The position numbers were made by a program, and so were the translations under genes. The notes beneath the pieces are model-generated. The model was not told the DNA's origin. It did not search any database and saw only the letters and a list, made by a program, of their open reading frames with translations. Positions 38,504 to 48,035 of a stretch of DNA of 64,000 nt are shown one piece after another (the first letter of the stretch is position 1; each line of letters opens with the position of its first letter). Where the stretch lies: contig JAURVI010000037.1 in assembly GCA_030655515.1 (NCBI GenBank), positions 61,894 to 125,893 on the forward strand, written 5' to 3'. This stretch comes from Polaromonas sp. (GTDB lineage: Bacteria > Pseudomonadota > Gammaproteobacteria > Burkholderiales > Burkholderiaceae_C).

Positions 38504-40645
38504 CTACCGGACGCGTAGCCCCGGCACGGCGCCCGGCCCCGGCTCCAGCACAAAGATGCCGGGCTGGGCTTTTTCGTCGGCGTGGCTGGCGGCCAGCACC
38601 ATGCCTTCGCTGAGGCCGAACTTCATCTTGCGCGGCGCCAGGTTGGCTACCATCACCGTGTGCTTGCCGATCAGGTCTTCGGGTTTGTAGGCGCTGGCAA
38701 TGCCGGAGAAAACATTGCGGTGTTTTCCTTCGCCCACATCCAGGGTCAGGCGCAGCAGCTTGATCGAGCCTTCGACCGACTCGCAGTTGACGATTTTGGC
38801 GATGCGCAGGTCGATCTTGGCGAAGTCGTCGATGGTGATGGTGGGCGCGAGTTCTTCGCCGCCGGGCAGCGTATTGGCCATTAAATTTGCAGCATTTTGT
38901 GCAGGTTCTGTTTGGGCTGGAGGCTCAAAAAGTGCTTCAAGCTGCTCGGGTGTGACGCGCTGCATGAGGTGCTGGTATTCGTTAATGGTTTTGCCTAACA
39001 AATGTTCGTAAACTTTTCCTGCTGTGACGCTTGTATCTGCCCATGTCCAACTGGATTCGCCAAAAAGTTTTGCTGCGTTTTCCGCAGTCGTCGGGAGAAT
39101 AGGTTGCAGGAAAATCGACAGTTGCCTAAAGGCAAGCAGAGCGACAGTACAAACCTCATGTAGCTCAAAAAGTTTCGATTCGTCTTTCGCCATTTCCCAA
39201 GGCTTACATGCGTCGAAATATTGATTAGCTAAATTTGCGCACTCCATGATCTCGCGAATGGCTTTTCCAAACTCACGCTCTTTTAAACGTTCACTAATAA
39301 AGCCTTCTCTGTCGAAACTGACTCCTTCAGTAGTGAATTCCTGAAGGATATTATCGAGGGCGGTTTTGGACTTGGGTGAAAGATTACTTGCCAACTGCCC
39401 ATCAAATTTTTTGTGAATGAAAGAAGCTGAGCGGCTCGCAATGTTCACGTATTTGCCAATCAGGTCGCTGTTGACCCGCGCCATGAAATCATCCGCATTG
39501 AAGTCGATGTCCTCATTGCGCGCATTGAGCTTGGCGGCCAGGTAGTAGCGCAGCCACTCCGGGTTCATGCCCAGGCTCAGGTATTTCAGCGGGTCCAGGC
39601 CGGTGCCGCGGCTTTTGCTCATCTTCTCGCCGTTGTTGACGGTGAGAAAACCATGCACAAAGATGTTGTCGGGCGTTTTGCGGCCGCTGAAATGCAGCAT
39701 GGCGGGCCAGAACAGGGTGTGGAAGGTGACGATGTCCTTGCCAATGAAGTGGTACTGCTCCAGCGTCGGGTCAGCCATGTAGGCGGCGTAGTCCACGCCG
39801 CGTTTGTCGAGCAGGTTTTTCAGCGAGGCAAGATAGCCGACGGGTGCGTCCAGCCACACATAAAAATACTTGCCCGGCGCATCGGGGATTTCAATGCCGA
39901 AGTAGGGCGCATCGCGGCTGATGTCCCAGTCGCCCAGGCCTTCGCTCTGGGTGCCGTCGGCATTCGTGCGCACCGAAAACCACTCCCTGACCTTGTTGGC
40001 AACCTCGGGCTGAAGCTTGCCGTCCTGCGTCCACTCTTCCAGAAAGGCGACGCAGCGCGGGTCGGAGAGCCGGAAGAAAAAATGCTCGGAGCTTTTGAGC
40101 ACCGGCGTGGCACCCGACAGCGCCGAGTAAGGATTGATCAGGTCGGTCGGTGCGTACACCGCGCCGCAAACCTCGCAGTTGTCGCCGTACTGGTCCTTGG
40201 CGCCGCACTTTGGACACTGGCCCTTGATGAAGCGGTCGGGCAGGAACATGTTCTTTTCCGCGTCAAAGAACTGCTCAATCGTTTTTGTGGCGATCAGGCC
40301 AGCGGCTTGAAGGTCCCGGTAAATCTGCTGCGCCAACTGGTGGTTTTCCGGCGCATCGGTCGAGTGCCAGTTGTCAAAGCTGATGTGAAAGCCGTCCAGG
40401 TAAGGCTTGCGGCCCGCCGCGATGTCCGCCACGAACTGCTGCGGCGTTTTGCCGGCCTTCTCGGCGGCGATCATGATCGGCGCGCCGTGGGCGTCGTCGG
40501 CGCCGACGAAGTTCACCTCGTGGCCCTGCATCCGTTGAAACCGCACCCAGATGTCGGCCTGGATGTACTCCATGATGTGGCCGATATGGAAGTTGCCATT
40601 GGCGTAGGGCAGGGCGGTGGTGACGAAGAGGCGGCGCTGGGGCAT
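38504..40645 (-). CDS. metG: Methionyl-tRNA synthetase
   Basis: Class I synthetase of 713 residues. The HIGH motif is [11 protein letters not shown], the zinc knuckle [17 protein letters not shown], and the KMSKS loop [10 protein letters not shown]. The C-terminal tRNA-binding domain is present ([16 protein letters not shown] to ending VPGLRVR). Between about 38880 and 39440 (residues 402-588, the anticodon-binding helical domain) the base composition drops sharply to AT-rich with unusual codons, while both flanks are GC-rich. Its reading frame is intact throughout. Divergent from mrp. Confidence 0.97.
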   Translation of the reverse strand: MPQRRLFVTTALPYANGNFHIGHIMEYIQADIWVRFQRMQGHEVNFVGADDAHGAPIMIAAEKAGKTPQQFVADIAAGRKPYLDGFHISFDNWHSTDAPENHQLAQQIYRDLQAAGLIATKTIEQFFDAEKNMFLPDRFIKGQCPKCGAKDQYGDNCEVCGAVYAPTDLINPYSALSGATPVLKSSEHFFFRLSDPRCVAFLEEWTQDGKLQPEVANKVREWFSVRTNADGTQSEGLGDWDISRDAPYFGIEIPDAPGKYFYVWLDAPVGYLASLKNLLDKRGVDYAAYMADPTLEQYHFIGKDIVTFHTLFWPAMLHFSGRKTPDNIFVHGFLTVNNGEKMSKSRGTGLDPLKYLSLGMNPEWLRYYLAAKLNARNEDIDFNADDFMARVNSDLIGKYVNIASRSASFIHKKFDGQLASNLSPKSKTALDNILQEFTTEGVSFDREGFISERLKEREFGKAIREIMECANLANQYFDACKPWEMAKDESKLFELHEVCTVALLAFRQLSIFLQPILPTTAENAAKLFGESSWTWADTSVTAGKVYEHLLGKTINEYQHLMQRVTPEQLEALFEPPAQTEPAQNAANLMANTLPGGEELAPTITIDDFAKIDLRIAKIVNCESVEGSIKLLRLTLDVGEGKHRNVFSGIASAYKPEDLIGKHTVMVANLAPRKMKFGLSEGMVLAASHADEKAQPGIFVLEPGPGAVPGLRVR

Positions 40646-40686
40646 GGTGGGGCTTTGGTGAGGCTGACCGGTGATTTTAAGTCGGG

Positions 40687-40726
40687 CCGCAGTGACAAGC
40701 CCCCACTGCGGGGCTTGTCACTGCGG
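40687..40726. repeat. Perfect 17-bp inverted repeat between metG and mrp
   Basis: Arms CCGCAGTGACAAGCCCC and its exact reverse complement enclose the loop CACTGC. The arm shares CGCAGTGACAAGC with copy 2 of the dispersed GC-rich repeat, so it may be a derivative of that family. It lies in the divergent promoter region. Confidence 0.75.
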
Positions 40727-40803
40727 CGGCGTTAGACTTGGATGAATTTTTACCGTCACACCGCGCCGCCCTGGCGTTCCAGATTCAATCGGAGATTCCC
40801 CCC

Positions 40804-41895
40804 ATGGCTGTAGAACAACAGGCCCTTTTGAACGCCCTGCAAGATGTGTTCGACCCCAACACCGGCAAAGATTTTGTCAGCACCAAAGCGCTTAAAAACC
40901 TGCAAATCACCGGCGGCGATGTGGCGTTTGACGTGGAACTCGGCTACCCGGCCAACAGCCAGTTGGCCGGCCTCCGCAAGCTGCTGATCGCGGCGGCCAA
41001 GGGCGTGGCCGGCGTGAGCAACGTTTCGGTCAATGTCGGCGTCAAGATCGCCAGCCACAGCGTGCAGCGCGGCGTGCAATTGCTGCCCCATGTCAAGAAC
41101 ATCGTGGCGGTGGCCTCCGGCAAGGGCGGCGTCGGCAAAAGCACCACCGCCGTCAACCTGGCGCTGGCTCTTGGCGCCGAGGGCGCCAGCGTGGGCCTGC
41201 TCGATGCCGACATCTACGGCCCCAGCCAGCCCATGATGATGGGCATCGAGGGCCGGCCCGAGAGCGTGGACGGCAAGAACATGGAGCCGATGGAAAACTA
41301 CGGCATTCAGGTCATGTCCATCGGTTTCCTGGTGGCGCAGGACGAAGCCATGATCTGGCGCGGCCCGATGGCGACCCAGGCGCTGGAGCAACTGCTGCGC
41401 CAGACCAACTGGCGTGACCTTGACTATTTGATTGTGGACATGCCGCCCGGCACCGGCGACATCCAGCTCACGCTCAGCCAGCGCGTGCCCCTGACCGGCG
41501 CGGTGATCGTCACCACGCCGCAGGACATTGCGCTGCTCGATGCCAAAAAAGGCATCAAGATGTTCGAGAAAGTCGGCGTGCCGATTCTGGGCATCGTCGA
41601 AAACATGGCGGTGCATGTGTGCAGCCAGTGCGGCCACACCGAGCACATCTTTGGCGAAGACGGCGGCAAGAAGATGGCGGCCGACTACGGCATGAGTTAC
41701 CTCGGCGCGCTGCCGCTGGACATGCAGATCCGGCTGCAGGCCGACAACGGCCGGCCCACCGTGGTGGCCGATCCGGACGGCGAGGTGGCCGGCATCTACA
41801 AGGCGGTGGCGCGCCAGGTGGCGATCACGATTGCCGCCAAAGCGAAAGACTTTTCCAGCAAGTTCCCGAGCATCAAGATATCGAAAGACACCTGA
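40804..41895 (+). CDS. apbC: Iron-sulfur cluster carrier ATPase Mrp/ApbC
   Basis: P-loop protein that binds and passes on [4Fe-4S] clusters. An N-terminal MIP18-like domain (about 1-95) precedes the deviant Walker A VASGKGGVGKSTTAVNLAL. Cluster cysteines are in HVCSQCGHTEH, and DMPPGTGDIQLTL is the switch region. Length 363 is normal. The start at 40804 begins the conserved sequence. Its TGA stop is followed in the same frame by an HTH gene remnant. Confidence 0.95.
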   Translation: MAVEQQALLNALQDVFDPNTGKDFVSTKALKNLQITGGDVAFDVELGYPANSQLAGLRKLLIAAAKGVAGVSNVSVNVGVKIASHSVQRGVQLLPHVKNIVAVASGKGGVGKSTTAVNLALALGAEGASVGLLDADIYGPSQPMMMGIEGRPESVDGKNMEPMENYGIQVMSIGFLVAQDEAMIWRGPMATQALEQLLRQTNWRDLDYLIVDMPPGTGDIQLTLSQRVPLTGAVIVTTPQDIALLDAKKGIKMFEKVGVPILGIVENMAVHVCSQCGHTEHIFGEDGGKKMAADYGMSYLGALPLDMQIRLQADNGRPTVVADPDGEVAGIYKAVARQVAITIAAKAKDFSSKFPSIKISKDT

Positions 41896-42186
41896 GCCCG
41901 CCGCACACCGCAGGAAGCGGCCAGCATCAAGGCCCGCTCGGCCTTGATGATGGCCTTGAGCGCGGCCATTCAGGAGCGCAGCATGACCCAAAGCGAAGCC
42001 GCAGCACTGTTTGGCGTGACCCAGCCCCGAATCTCTGACCTGATGCGAGGTAAGGTGAACTTGTTTTCGCTCGACACCCTGATCGACATGGCCGCCACGG
42101 CGGGCATGGCCCCGATGGTGAAAGTTACCAAGCTCAAAGTGCCCCCCAGAAAGCGCCCCTTGCATGCCAGGCCGGTTGCCGCTTGA
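41896..42186 (+). pseudogene. XRE-type HTH protein (HigA2-like), 5'-truncated
   Basis: Helix-turn-helix antitoxin-like sequence: TPQEAASIKARSALMMALSA, then MTQSEAAALFGVTQPRISDL with the recognition helix, and LFSLDTLIDMAATAGM. Homology begins immediately after the mrp stop codon and in the same frame, without its own N-terminus. An ATG at 41944 could still start an 80-residue protein with the intact HTH, but no ribosome site is seen. Probably a truncated gene brought next to mrp by deletion. Confidence 0.55.
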
Positions 42187-42418
42187 GACTGGAGATGTAG
42201 CCTTCGGATGTGGTGTTCGGTATCGGGTATCCGGATTCGCACGCCGGGTCAGAAAACGCCTGGGATTGGGCCAGGCCGAGTTTTCACAGCGGATCGATGT
42301 CCCGCTCGACACCATCCGTAACTGGGAACAAGGCAAACGCAGCCCGACCGGTGCCGCCAAGGCGCTGCTCAAGGTGTTGGACAAAGCCCCCGAGGCGGCG
42401 CTGGCGGCGCTCCACTGA
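42164..42418 (+). CDS. Small XRE-type helix-turn-helix protein
   Basis: An 84-residue frame with a clear HTH: RKRLGLGQAEFSQRIDVPLD then TIRNWEQGKRSPTGAAKALL. This is the pattern of NadS/HigA-type regulators. The first 25 residues are unlike the family and the start overlaps the previous frame, so the N-terminus may be damaged. No partner toxin is adjacent. Confidence 0.5.
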   Translation: MPGRLPLETGDVAFGCGVRYRVSGFARRVRKRLGLGQAEFSQRIDVPLDTIRNWEQGKRSPTGAAKALLKVLDKAPEAALAALH

Positions 42419-42622
42419 ACAAGGTATTGCGGTCAAGGTCGTGCCGGTGAGGAAGTCGTTCGGCGCGCTTTGTTTTGTCGGGCGCATATCCCGACACCTG
42501 CACGCCGCCGGGGCGAGACCCGGCTACTTCGATGCAAAACCCTCATGCCATCGAGCGCGCATCCCGAAACAGCTTTTCCCCTCACATCCGTCGCTCCGCG
42601 CAAAATGCGCTAAGGTGGCGCC

Positions 42623-45178
42623 ATGAACATTTCCTTTTGGCGCTTGGGCGGGCGCACGCTGCTGCGCGACCTGCGCGCTGGCGAGTTGCGTTTGTTGATC
42701 GTGGCCGTGACGCTGGCCGTGGCGGCGCTCACCGCCGCCGGTTTTTTTGCGGACCGCCTCAAGGGCGGCCTGCAGCGCGATGCGCGCCAGTTGCTGGGCG
42801 GCGACGCCGTCATTCGCAGCGATGGGTTGACGCCCGAGGCGTTTGTCGCCAAGGCGCGCAGCCTGGGCCTGCAGGCGATCTCGACCGTGACTTTTCCGAC
42901 CATGGGCCGCGCGCTGGAAGCAGACGGCGGCGCCAGCAAGCTCGTGGCCTTCAAGGCGGTGCCCGACGGCTACCCGCTGCGCGGCACTTTGCAGGTGGCA
43001 GACAGCATCGAGGCCGCCGGCAGGGCCACCCGCGACATCCCCGCCCCCGGCACCGCCTGGGCCGACGCTTCGCTGCTGGATGCGCTGGGCCTCAAAGTCG
43101 GCCAGACCCTGCTGATGGGCGACGCCAGCTTCACACTGACCCGCGTGATTGTCCAGGAGCCCGACCGGGGCGCGGGCTTCATCAACTTTTCTCCGCGCGT
43201 GATGATCAACCAGGCCGACGTTGCCGCCACCGGCCTGATTCAGCCGGCCAGCCGCACCCACTACCGTTTTGCGGTGGCGGGAGACGACCAGGCCGTCAAA
43301 GAGTATGTGAGGTGGGCGACCGGGGAGATCAAAAAACCCGCCGAGCAATCCGGCATTCGCGGTGTGCGCCTCGAATCGCTCGAAAGCGGCAGCCCCGAGA
43401 TGCGTCAGACCCTGGACCGCGCCGAAAAATTCCTCAACCTGGTGGCCTTGCTGGCCGCCTTGCTCAGTGCGGTCGCCGTGGCCATTGTCGCGCGCGGTTT
43501 TGCCGCCAAACACCTGGACGACTGCGCCATGCTGCGTGTGCTGGGGCAGCCGCAGCGCACCATCGCGCTGGCCTACACCTTGGAGTTTGTGCTGGTTGGC
43601 CTGCTGGCCAGCGCCCTCGGTGTGCTGATCGGGTTTGCGGTTCACTACGGGTTTGTGCTGCTGCTGGCCGACCTGGTGGAAACGGCCCTGCCGGCGGCCA
43701 CGCTCTGGCCGGTCGCTTTCGGCATGGGCATGGGGCTGACCCTGCTGCTGGCTTTTGGCCTGCCGCCGGTGCTGCAACTGGCGCAGGTCCCGCCGCTGCG
43801 CGTGATTCGCCGCGATGTCGGCAACCTGCGGCCGGCCTCGCTCGCCGTGTTGCTGGTCGGTGTGCTTGGTTTTGCGGCCTTGCTGGTGGCCGCCAGCAGC
43901 GACCTCAAACTGGGCTTGATCGCGGTCGGCGGATTTGCCGCTGCCGTGCTGGTGTTTGCGGTGTCCAGCTTGGCCGCCGTCAAATTGCTGCGCGCCAGCG
44001 TCAGCGAAGCCACGGCGCCGCGCTGGCTGGTGCTCGCCACGCGCCAGTTGTCGGCCCGGCCCGTCTACGCGGTGGTGCAGGTGAGTAGCCTGGCGGTCGG
44101 TTTGCTCGCGCTGATGCTGCTGGTGCTGCTGCGCACCGACTTGATCAGCAGTTGGCGCAAGGCCACGCCGCCCGATGCGCCCAACCGCTTCGTCATCAAT
44201 GTGCAGCCGGAGCAGAGCGACGCTTTTCAGCAGGCCCTGCGCGATGGCGGCGTGAAAAAGTTCGACTGGTATCCGATGATCCGCGGCCGCCTGATCGCGG
44301 TCAATGGCAAAGCCGTGACGCCCGACGATTTCGAGGACGACCGCGCCAAGCGCCTGGTGGATCGCGAGTTCAACCTGTCCCACGCCGCGCAGCAGCCCTC
44401 GCACAACCAGGTGGTCGCCGGTCGCTGGACGCCCGACGAGCCCAACGCCATCAGCGTCGAAGACGGGCTGGCCAACACCCTGGGCCTCAATCTCGGCGAT
44501 AGCCTGCGATTTGACATCGGCGGCCAGCTCAGCGAAGCAAAGATCACCAGCCTGCGCAAGGTCGACTGGGGCTCGATGCGCGTCAACTTCTTTGTGATGT
44601 ACCCGGTAGCGAAGATGACGGACGTGCCGGTGTCCTACATCAGCGCCTTCCGCGCGCCCGAGCGCGCCCCCGCCCGGGACGGCGTGAAGCCGCGCAGCTT
44701 CGACAACGAGCTGGTCAAGGCCTTCCCCAACATCACCAATGTTGACATGAGCAGCACCCTGGCCCAAGTGCAGCGGGTGCTGGACCAGGTGATCCGTGCG
44801 GTGGAGTTTCTGTTTGGCTTCACGCTGGCCGCCGGGCTGGTCGTGCTGTTTGCGGCGATCACCGCCACGCGCGAAGAGCGCGCGCATGAGTTCGCCATCA
44901 TGCGCGCCATCGGTGCGCGGGCCTCGCTGCTGCGCCAGGTGCAGCGCGCCGAGCTGGCCGGTGTCGGCCTGCTGGCCGGCTTTCTGGCGTCCCTGGTCGC
45001 GCTGGCGGTGGGCTGGGCCTTGGCGCGCTATGTGTTTGACTTCATCTGGACCGGCTCCTGGACGGTGCCGCTGCTGGGCAGCCTGGCCGGCGCAGTGCTG
45101 GCGCTGGCCGCGGGGTGGTGGGGGCTGCGTTCCGTGCTGAACACGCCGGTGGTGGAAACGCTGCGCAAGGCGCAATAA
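42623..45178 (+). CDS. Large FtsX-type ABC transporter permease (YbbP-like)
   Basis: An 851-residue inner-membrane protein with an N-terminal helix (about 23-45), a large periplasmic MacB-like domain, two FtsX domains (near 265-420, e.g. NLVALLAALLSAVAVAIVA, and 725-850, e.g. EERAHEFAIMRAIGARASLL) and additional helices in the middle. This duplicate architecture fits the YbbP group. Its ATPase partner (YbbA-like) is not in the window next to it. Substrate unknown. Confidence 0.88.
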   Translation: MNISFWRLGGRTLLRDLRAGELRLLIVAVTLAVAALTAAGFFADRLKGGLQRDARQLLGGDAVIRSDGLTPEAFVAKARSLGLQAISTVTFPTMGRALEADGGASKLVAFKAVPDGYPLRGTLQVADSIEAAGRATRDIPAPGTAWADASLLDALGLKVGQTLLMGDASFTLTRVIVQEPDRGAGFINFSPRVMINQADVAATGLIQPASRTHYRFAVAGDDQAVKEYVRWATGEIKKPAEQSGIRGVRLESLESGSPEMRQTLDRAEKFLNLVALLAALLSAVAVAIVARGFAAKHLDDCAMLRVLGQPQRTIALAYTLEFVLVGLLASALGVLIGFAVHYGFVLLLADLVETALPAATLWPVAFGMGMGLTLLLAFGLPPVLQLAQVPPLRVIRRDVGNLRPASLAVLLVGVLGFAALLVAASSDLKLGLIAVGGFAAAVLVFAVSSLAAVKLLRASVSEATAPRWLVLATRQLSARPVYAVVQVSSLAVGLLALMLLVLLRTDLISSWRKATPPDAPNRFVINVQPEQSDAFQQALRDGGVKKFDWYPMIRGRLIAVNGKAVTPDDFEDDRAKRLVDREFNLSHAAQQPSHNQVVAGRWTPDEPNAISVEDGLANTLGLNLGDSLRFDIGGQLSEAKITSLRKVDWGSMRVNFFVMYPVAKMTDVPVSYISAFRAPERAPARDGVKPRSFDNELVKAFPNITNVDMSSTLAQVQRVLDQVIRAVEFLFGFTLAAGLVVLFAAITATREERAHEFAIMRAIGARASLLRQVQRAELAGVGLLAGFLASLVALAVGWALARYVFDFIWTGSWTVPLLGSLAGAVLALAAGWWGLRSVLNTPVVETLRKAQ

Positions 45179-45265
45179 TCATCTTTTCAAAAATGCAGAT
45201 CGAAGAAAAACCAACCGGCATTCCGCCCTTTGACACCCCGTTTTCCTGGATAGAGCGCACACACT

Positions 45266-45817
45266 ATGGCTACTGAAAGCGCATTTGTCGAAGTTGCACA
45301 AAAAGTTGCGGAGAAAATTCTTCTGCCGCCTTTGTTTGTTCAGCGTGGTGCGGCCTTGCTATACCAAGTCACCGTGGATAATCAACTGTCGCTCACCGTA
45401 AATGTGAAGCGTCCAGTTCGCGGTAACTCTGCGTTCCAAACCGACCTCTGCATTTTCGAAAAGAAGAGTGAAGAGGTCTCTATCCCTCGCGTGGTCATGG
45501 AGTTCAAAACTCGCATCACAACTCACGATGTTCTCACTTACAGCGCGAAGGCTACAAAACACAAACAGGTCTACCCGTATCTTCGCTATGGCATCGTAGC
45601 TTCAAGCGAAACGGCGGTTCCTGGCCGCCTGTTCACGCATAACGAATCGCTCGATTTTTGCGCCACCGTAGCCGGCCTCGAAGGAAAAGAACTCAGTGAT
45701 TTCTTTGCCTCACTACTGGTCGCTGAAGTTGAGTCTTCTCGCCGCCTTGAGGCCATTGCGTTTGGTTCGGTGCGTACCCGGTTATTTCGCAGTGAGGTCA
45801 TCATCAATGCGCTCTAA
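45266..45817 (+). CDS. PD-(D/E)XK-like protein of unknown function
   Basis: A 183-residue protein I do not recognise by name. It has the layout of a PD-(D/E)XK nuclease-type core: FQTDLCIFEKKSEEV (acidic residue), RVVMEFKTRITTHDVLTY (E-x-K) and a later strand KQVYPYLRYGIVAS. Catalytic competence is not certain. The gene is clearly more AT-rich than its neighbours and is directly followed by an IS element, so it is probably acquired DNA. It could be a restriction-like or repair-related protein. Confidence 0.6.
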   Translation: MATESAFVEVAQKVAEKILLPPLFVQRGAALLYQVTVDNQLSLTVNVKRPVRGNSAFQTDLCIFEKKSEEVSIPRVVMEFKTRITTHDVLTYSAKATKHKQVYPYLRYGIVASSETAVPGRLFTHNESLDFCATVAGLEGKELSDFFASLLVAEVESSRRLEAIAFGSVRTRLFRSEVIINAL

Positions 45818-45827
45818 CCCTACGTAT

Positions 45828-47272
45828 ATGGACTCCCCCACAAGTGCAAGAAACTGACCGATAGTTTGGCTTTTGGGGATGCGCCTGCAGTCGTATATCC
45901 GGCATCTGAGGTGGGATCGTATTTGTCCCGTGCCGACATGGAATCTGCGTCATCGGTGCGCCAATCGTTACAAGCGGCTGCAACTGAGCCGGCAGAGTTA
46001 TCGGCGTCAAACGATGTGGGGTGAACCCGGTTTGCCATTGAATGGTCGATCAATCTCGTCGCAAAGCGTGATGGGTGTTCAAAGCTTCTTCTTGGTGACG
46101 GCTGTTGGGCTTTCTTTCAATTCAAGCGGGCATCGCAAACGCCTGACGATTCATCTTCTTGTTCAGTCGTTCAGTCTCTCCAAACGGTTCCTTGTCCCGC
46201 AGCGTGGCGTAGCAAATGCGCGCCAGCTTATTGGCCAGCGCACAGGCCGCCTTGTTGTGGTTTGTTCGTTGTTGCACCTCCAGCGCCCACCGGCGCACGC
46301 CACAAACCTCGCGCCCGGCGTTGCTGGCCACCGCGGCCGAGCGCAACACACTCCTGGCGCCGTGCGTGAGCAACATGCGCAAGTAGCGGTCACCCCGCTT
46401 GGAGATGCGCCCCAGATAGCGGGAACTACCCGAGCTGTACTCCTTGGGCGTCAGGCCAAACCAGCTGGAGAAGTGGCGCGCATCCTTGAAGTGGCCGCCA
46501 CCAGCGCGGTGGCCGTGAGCAGCCCGATGCCCGGAATCGACAGCAGCGTGGTGCAGGCCGGGCTGAGTTTGGCCACTTGGGCCAGTTCTCGCTCCAGTTG
46601 GGCAATACGCGCTTCGAGCAGACGGATTTCCTCCACCAGCAGTTTGGCTGTGCCCCGGATCAGATCAGGCACGGCCGTGGCCGGGTCGGCCAGCACCCGG
46701 CTGATGGCTTCGATGCCGGTGCGCGCCCCCACCGGAATGGCAATGCCGAACTCCCGGCAAAAGCCGCGCAGGGCGTTGATGCGGCTGGTGCGCGTGCCCA
46801 TCCACAGGGAGCGGATGCGGTGCAGGCCTTGCAGGGCTTGTTGCTCAACGGATTTGACGCGCACCGGGCGAATGTCGGAGGCCCGGGCGGCCTCCAGCAA
46901 GGCGGCCGCATCGGCAGCATCGGTCTTGTTGCGTTTGACGTAGGCCCGGATGTACTGAGCGGGCAGCAGCTTGACCTCGATGCCCAGGCCATTGAGCCAG
47001 CGCGCCCAGTGGTGGGCCGAGCCGCAGGCTTCCATGATGACCAGATTCACGTCCCGGTTGGCAAACCAGCGCTCGAACTGGGTGCGGGTCAGGCGCTGGG
47101 TTTCGACCACGCGCCAGTGTTCATCGGCCACGGCGAGTTGAAAAACAGACTTTGCAAGATCGACGGCAACAGTAGTAGCATTCATGTCGGACTCCTTACG
47201 TTTTGAAGACCTGATCCCCACGCCAATGCAGACCAGTACGCCAATATCGCGTAAAAAAACGGGGGAGTCCAT
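45828..47272 (-). mobile_element. IS110-family insertion element (IS1111-like), decayed
   Basis: Bounded by a perfect 12-bp inverted repeat: ATGGACTCCCCC at 45828-45839 and its complement at 47261-47272. In the IS1111 group such repeats are sub-terminal, so true ends may lie a few bases outside. Inside is one transposase gene broken by a frameshift. About 280 bases without a gene lie between its 3' end and the left repeat. Confidence 0.8.
46122..47185 (-). pseudogene. IS110-family transposase with frameshift
   Basis: The N-terminal frame (47185 to about 46490) has the DEDD-type catalytic residues: VAVDLAKSVFQLAV, NLVIMEACGSAHHWAR and NKTDAADAAALLEA, and IPGIGLLTATALVAATS. Around 46490 the frame shifts; the rest (HFKDARHFSSWFGLTPKEYS, then RISKRGDRYLRMLLTHGARS with the catalytic serine region) continues in another frame to 46122. 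A short GCGGCCAC-type direct repeat at the break suggests deletion by slippage. The transposase is probably not functional. Confidence 0.88.
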
Positions 47273-47302
47273 CCCATCACTCAAGCGGGACTGCGCAAAA
47301 GC

Positions 47303-47668
47303 GCGCAGCCCCTTAGCTCGATAGGCGGCGAAGCACGCGTGAAGGCGCTGGTCGAGCGCTTTTACGATTTGATGGACCTGGAGCCCGGGTATGCGGTGCG
47401 CATGGCAGCGATCTGGTCAAGGCGCGCCAGCACCTGTTCTGGTTTTTATGCGGCTGGCTGGGCGGGCCGCAGCACTACACCGAGCGGTTTGGCCACCCGA
47501 GGCTGCGCATGCGGCACATGCCGTTTGTCATCGGTATCCTCGCGCGACCAGTGGCTGGCCTGCATGGACCAGGTCATGGGAGAGACAGGTGTCGATGAAA
47601 ATTTGCGCGCACGGCTGCGGACTTCGTTCTTCCAGACCGCGGATTGGATGCGGAACACGCCGGGTTAG
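47303..47668 (+). pseudogene. Group II truncated haemoglobin pseudogene
   Basis: Fragments of a trHb2 are recognisable: IGGEARVKALVERFYDLMDL in one frame, then (shifted) ARQHLFWFLCGWLGGPQHYT and ERFGHPRLRMRHMPFVIGIL with the proximal histidine, then back in the first frame DQWLACMDQVMGETGVDENL and the end SFFQTADWMRN. Two frameshifts (near 47400 and 47550) and a missing start, with the IS element just upstream, show the gene is dead. Confidence 0.85.
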
Positions 47669-47961
47669 CGCATGTCATCGGCGGGGTCGAAACCTTCTCG
47701 CCAGATCACGCCTTGGCGAGAGATTTCCACCACCGGGGTTTCCTTGATTTCCGTCCAATAGGGGCCAGCGGTGTCGTACTCGACGATTTGATACAGGCGG
47801 CCGCAGTCTTGCCAATTGATGCATAGCGCCTGGTTCGGCTCACTGTTCCAAGGCAGAGCGGCCAGGCGACGCACTTGCGCCAGCGCGGCCTCGAACGAGG
47901 GAAAATCGCCGTCCAGCAGGTCGGCATGGAATTCGTCGTCGATCTTGAACAGACGGGCCAT
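47665..47961 (-). CDS. Hypothetical protein, 98 residues
   Basis: Reads MARLFKIDDEFHADLLDGDF and further ALCINWQDCGRLYQIVEYDT, ending with FDPADDMR. No family recognised. It is acidic, soluble, without signal peptide, and its codon use is like a real gene. It converges with the globin pseudogene (four-base overlap) and is divergent from vapB. An upstream ATG at 48009 is possible but the added residues cover the vapB promoter. Confidence 0.55.
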   Translation of the reverse strand: MARLFKIDDEFHADLLDGDFPSFEAALAQVRRLAALPWNSEPNQALCINWQDCGRLYQIVEYDTAGPYWTEIKETPVVEISRQGVIWREGFDPADDMR

Positions 47962-47980
47962 GGCCGATGGTAAAGCAAGC

Positions 47981-48010
47981 TTGCGACACCTACTATTTTC
48001 GCCATACAAT
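47981..48010 (+). promoter_or_regulatory. Probable promoter of the vapBC-mod-HEPN-res operon
   Basis: TTGCGA (47981-47986) and TACAAT (48005-48010) are separated by 18 bp and lie 25 bases before vapB. GAGAGG follows as a ribosome site six bases before the ATG at 48036. Confidence 0.55.
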
Positions 48011-48035
48011 CCAGGTATGAAATGAGAGGTATGCC

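Noticed and set aside
42524..45175. 883-codon minus-strand frame opposite the FtsX-type permease
   Set aside because: Low-complexity Gln/Arg/His/Gly protein, antisense to a clear membrane protein; a GC-driven shadow.
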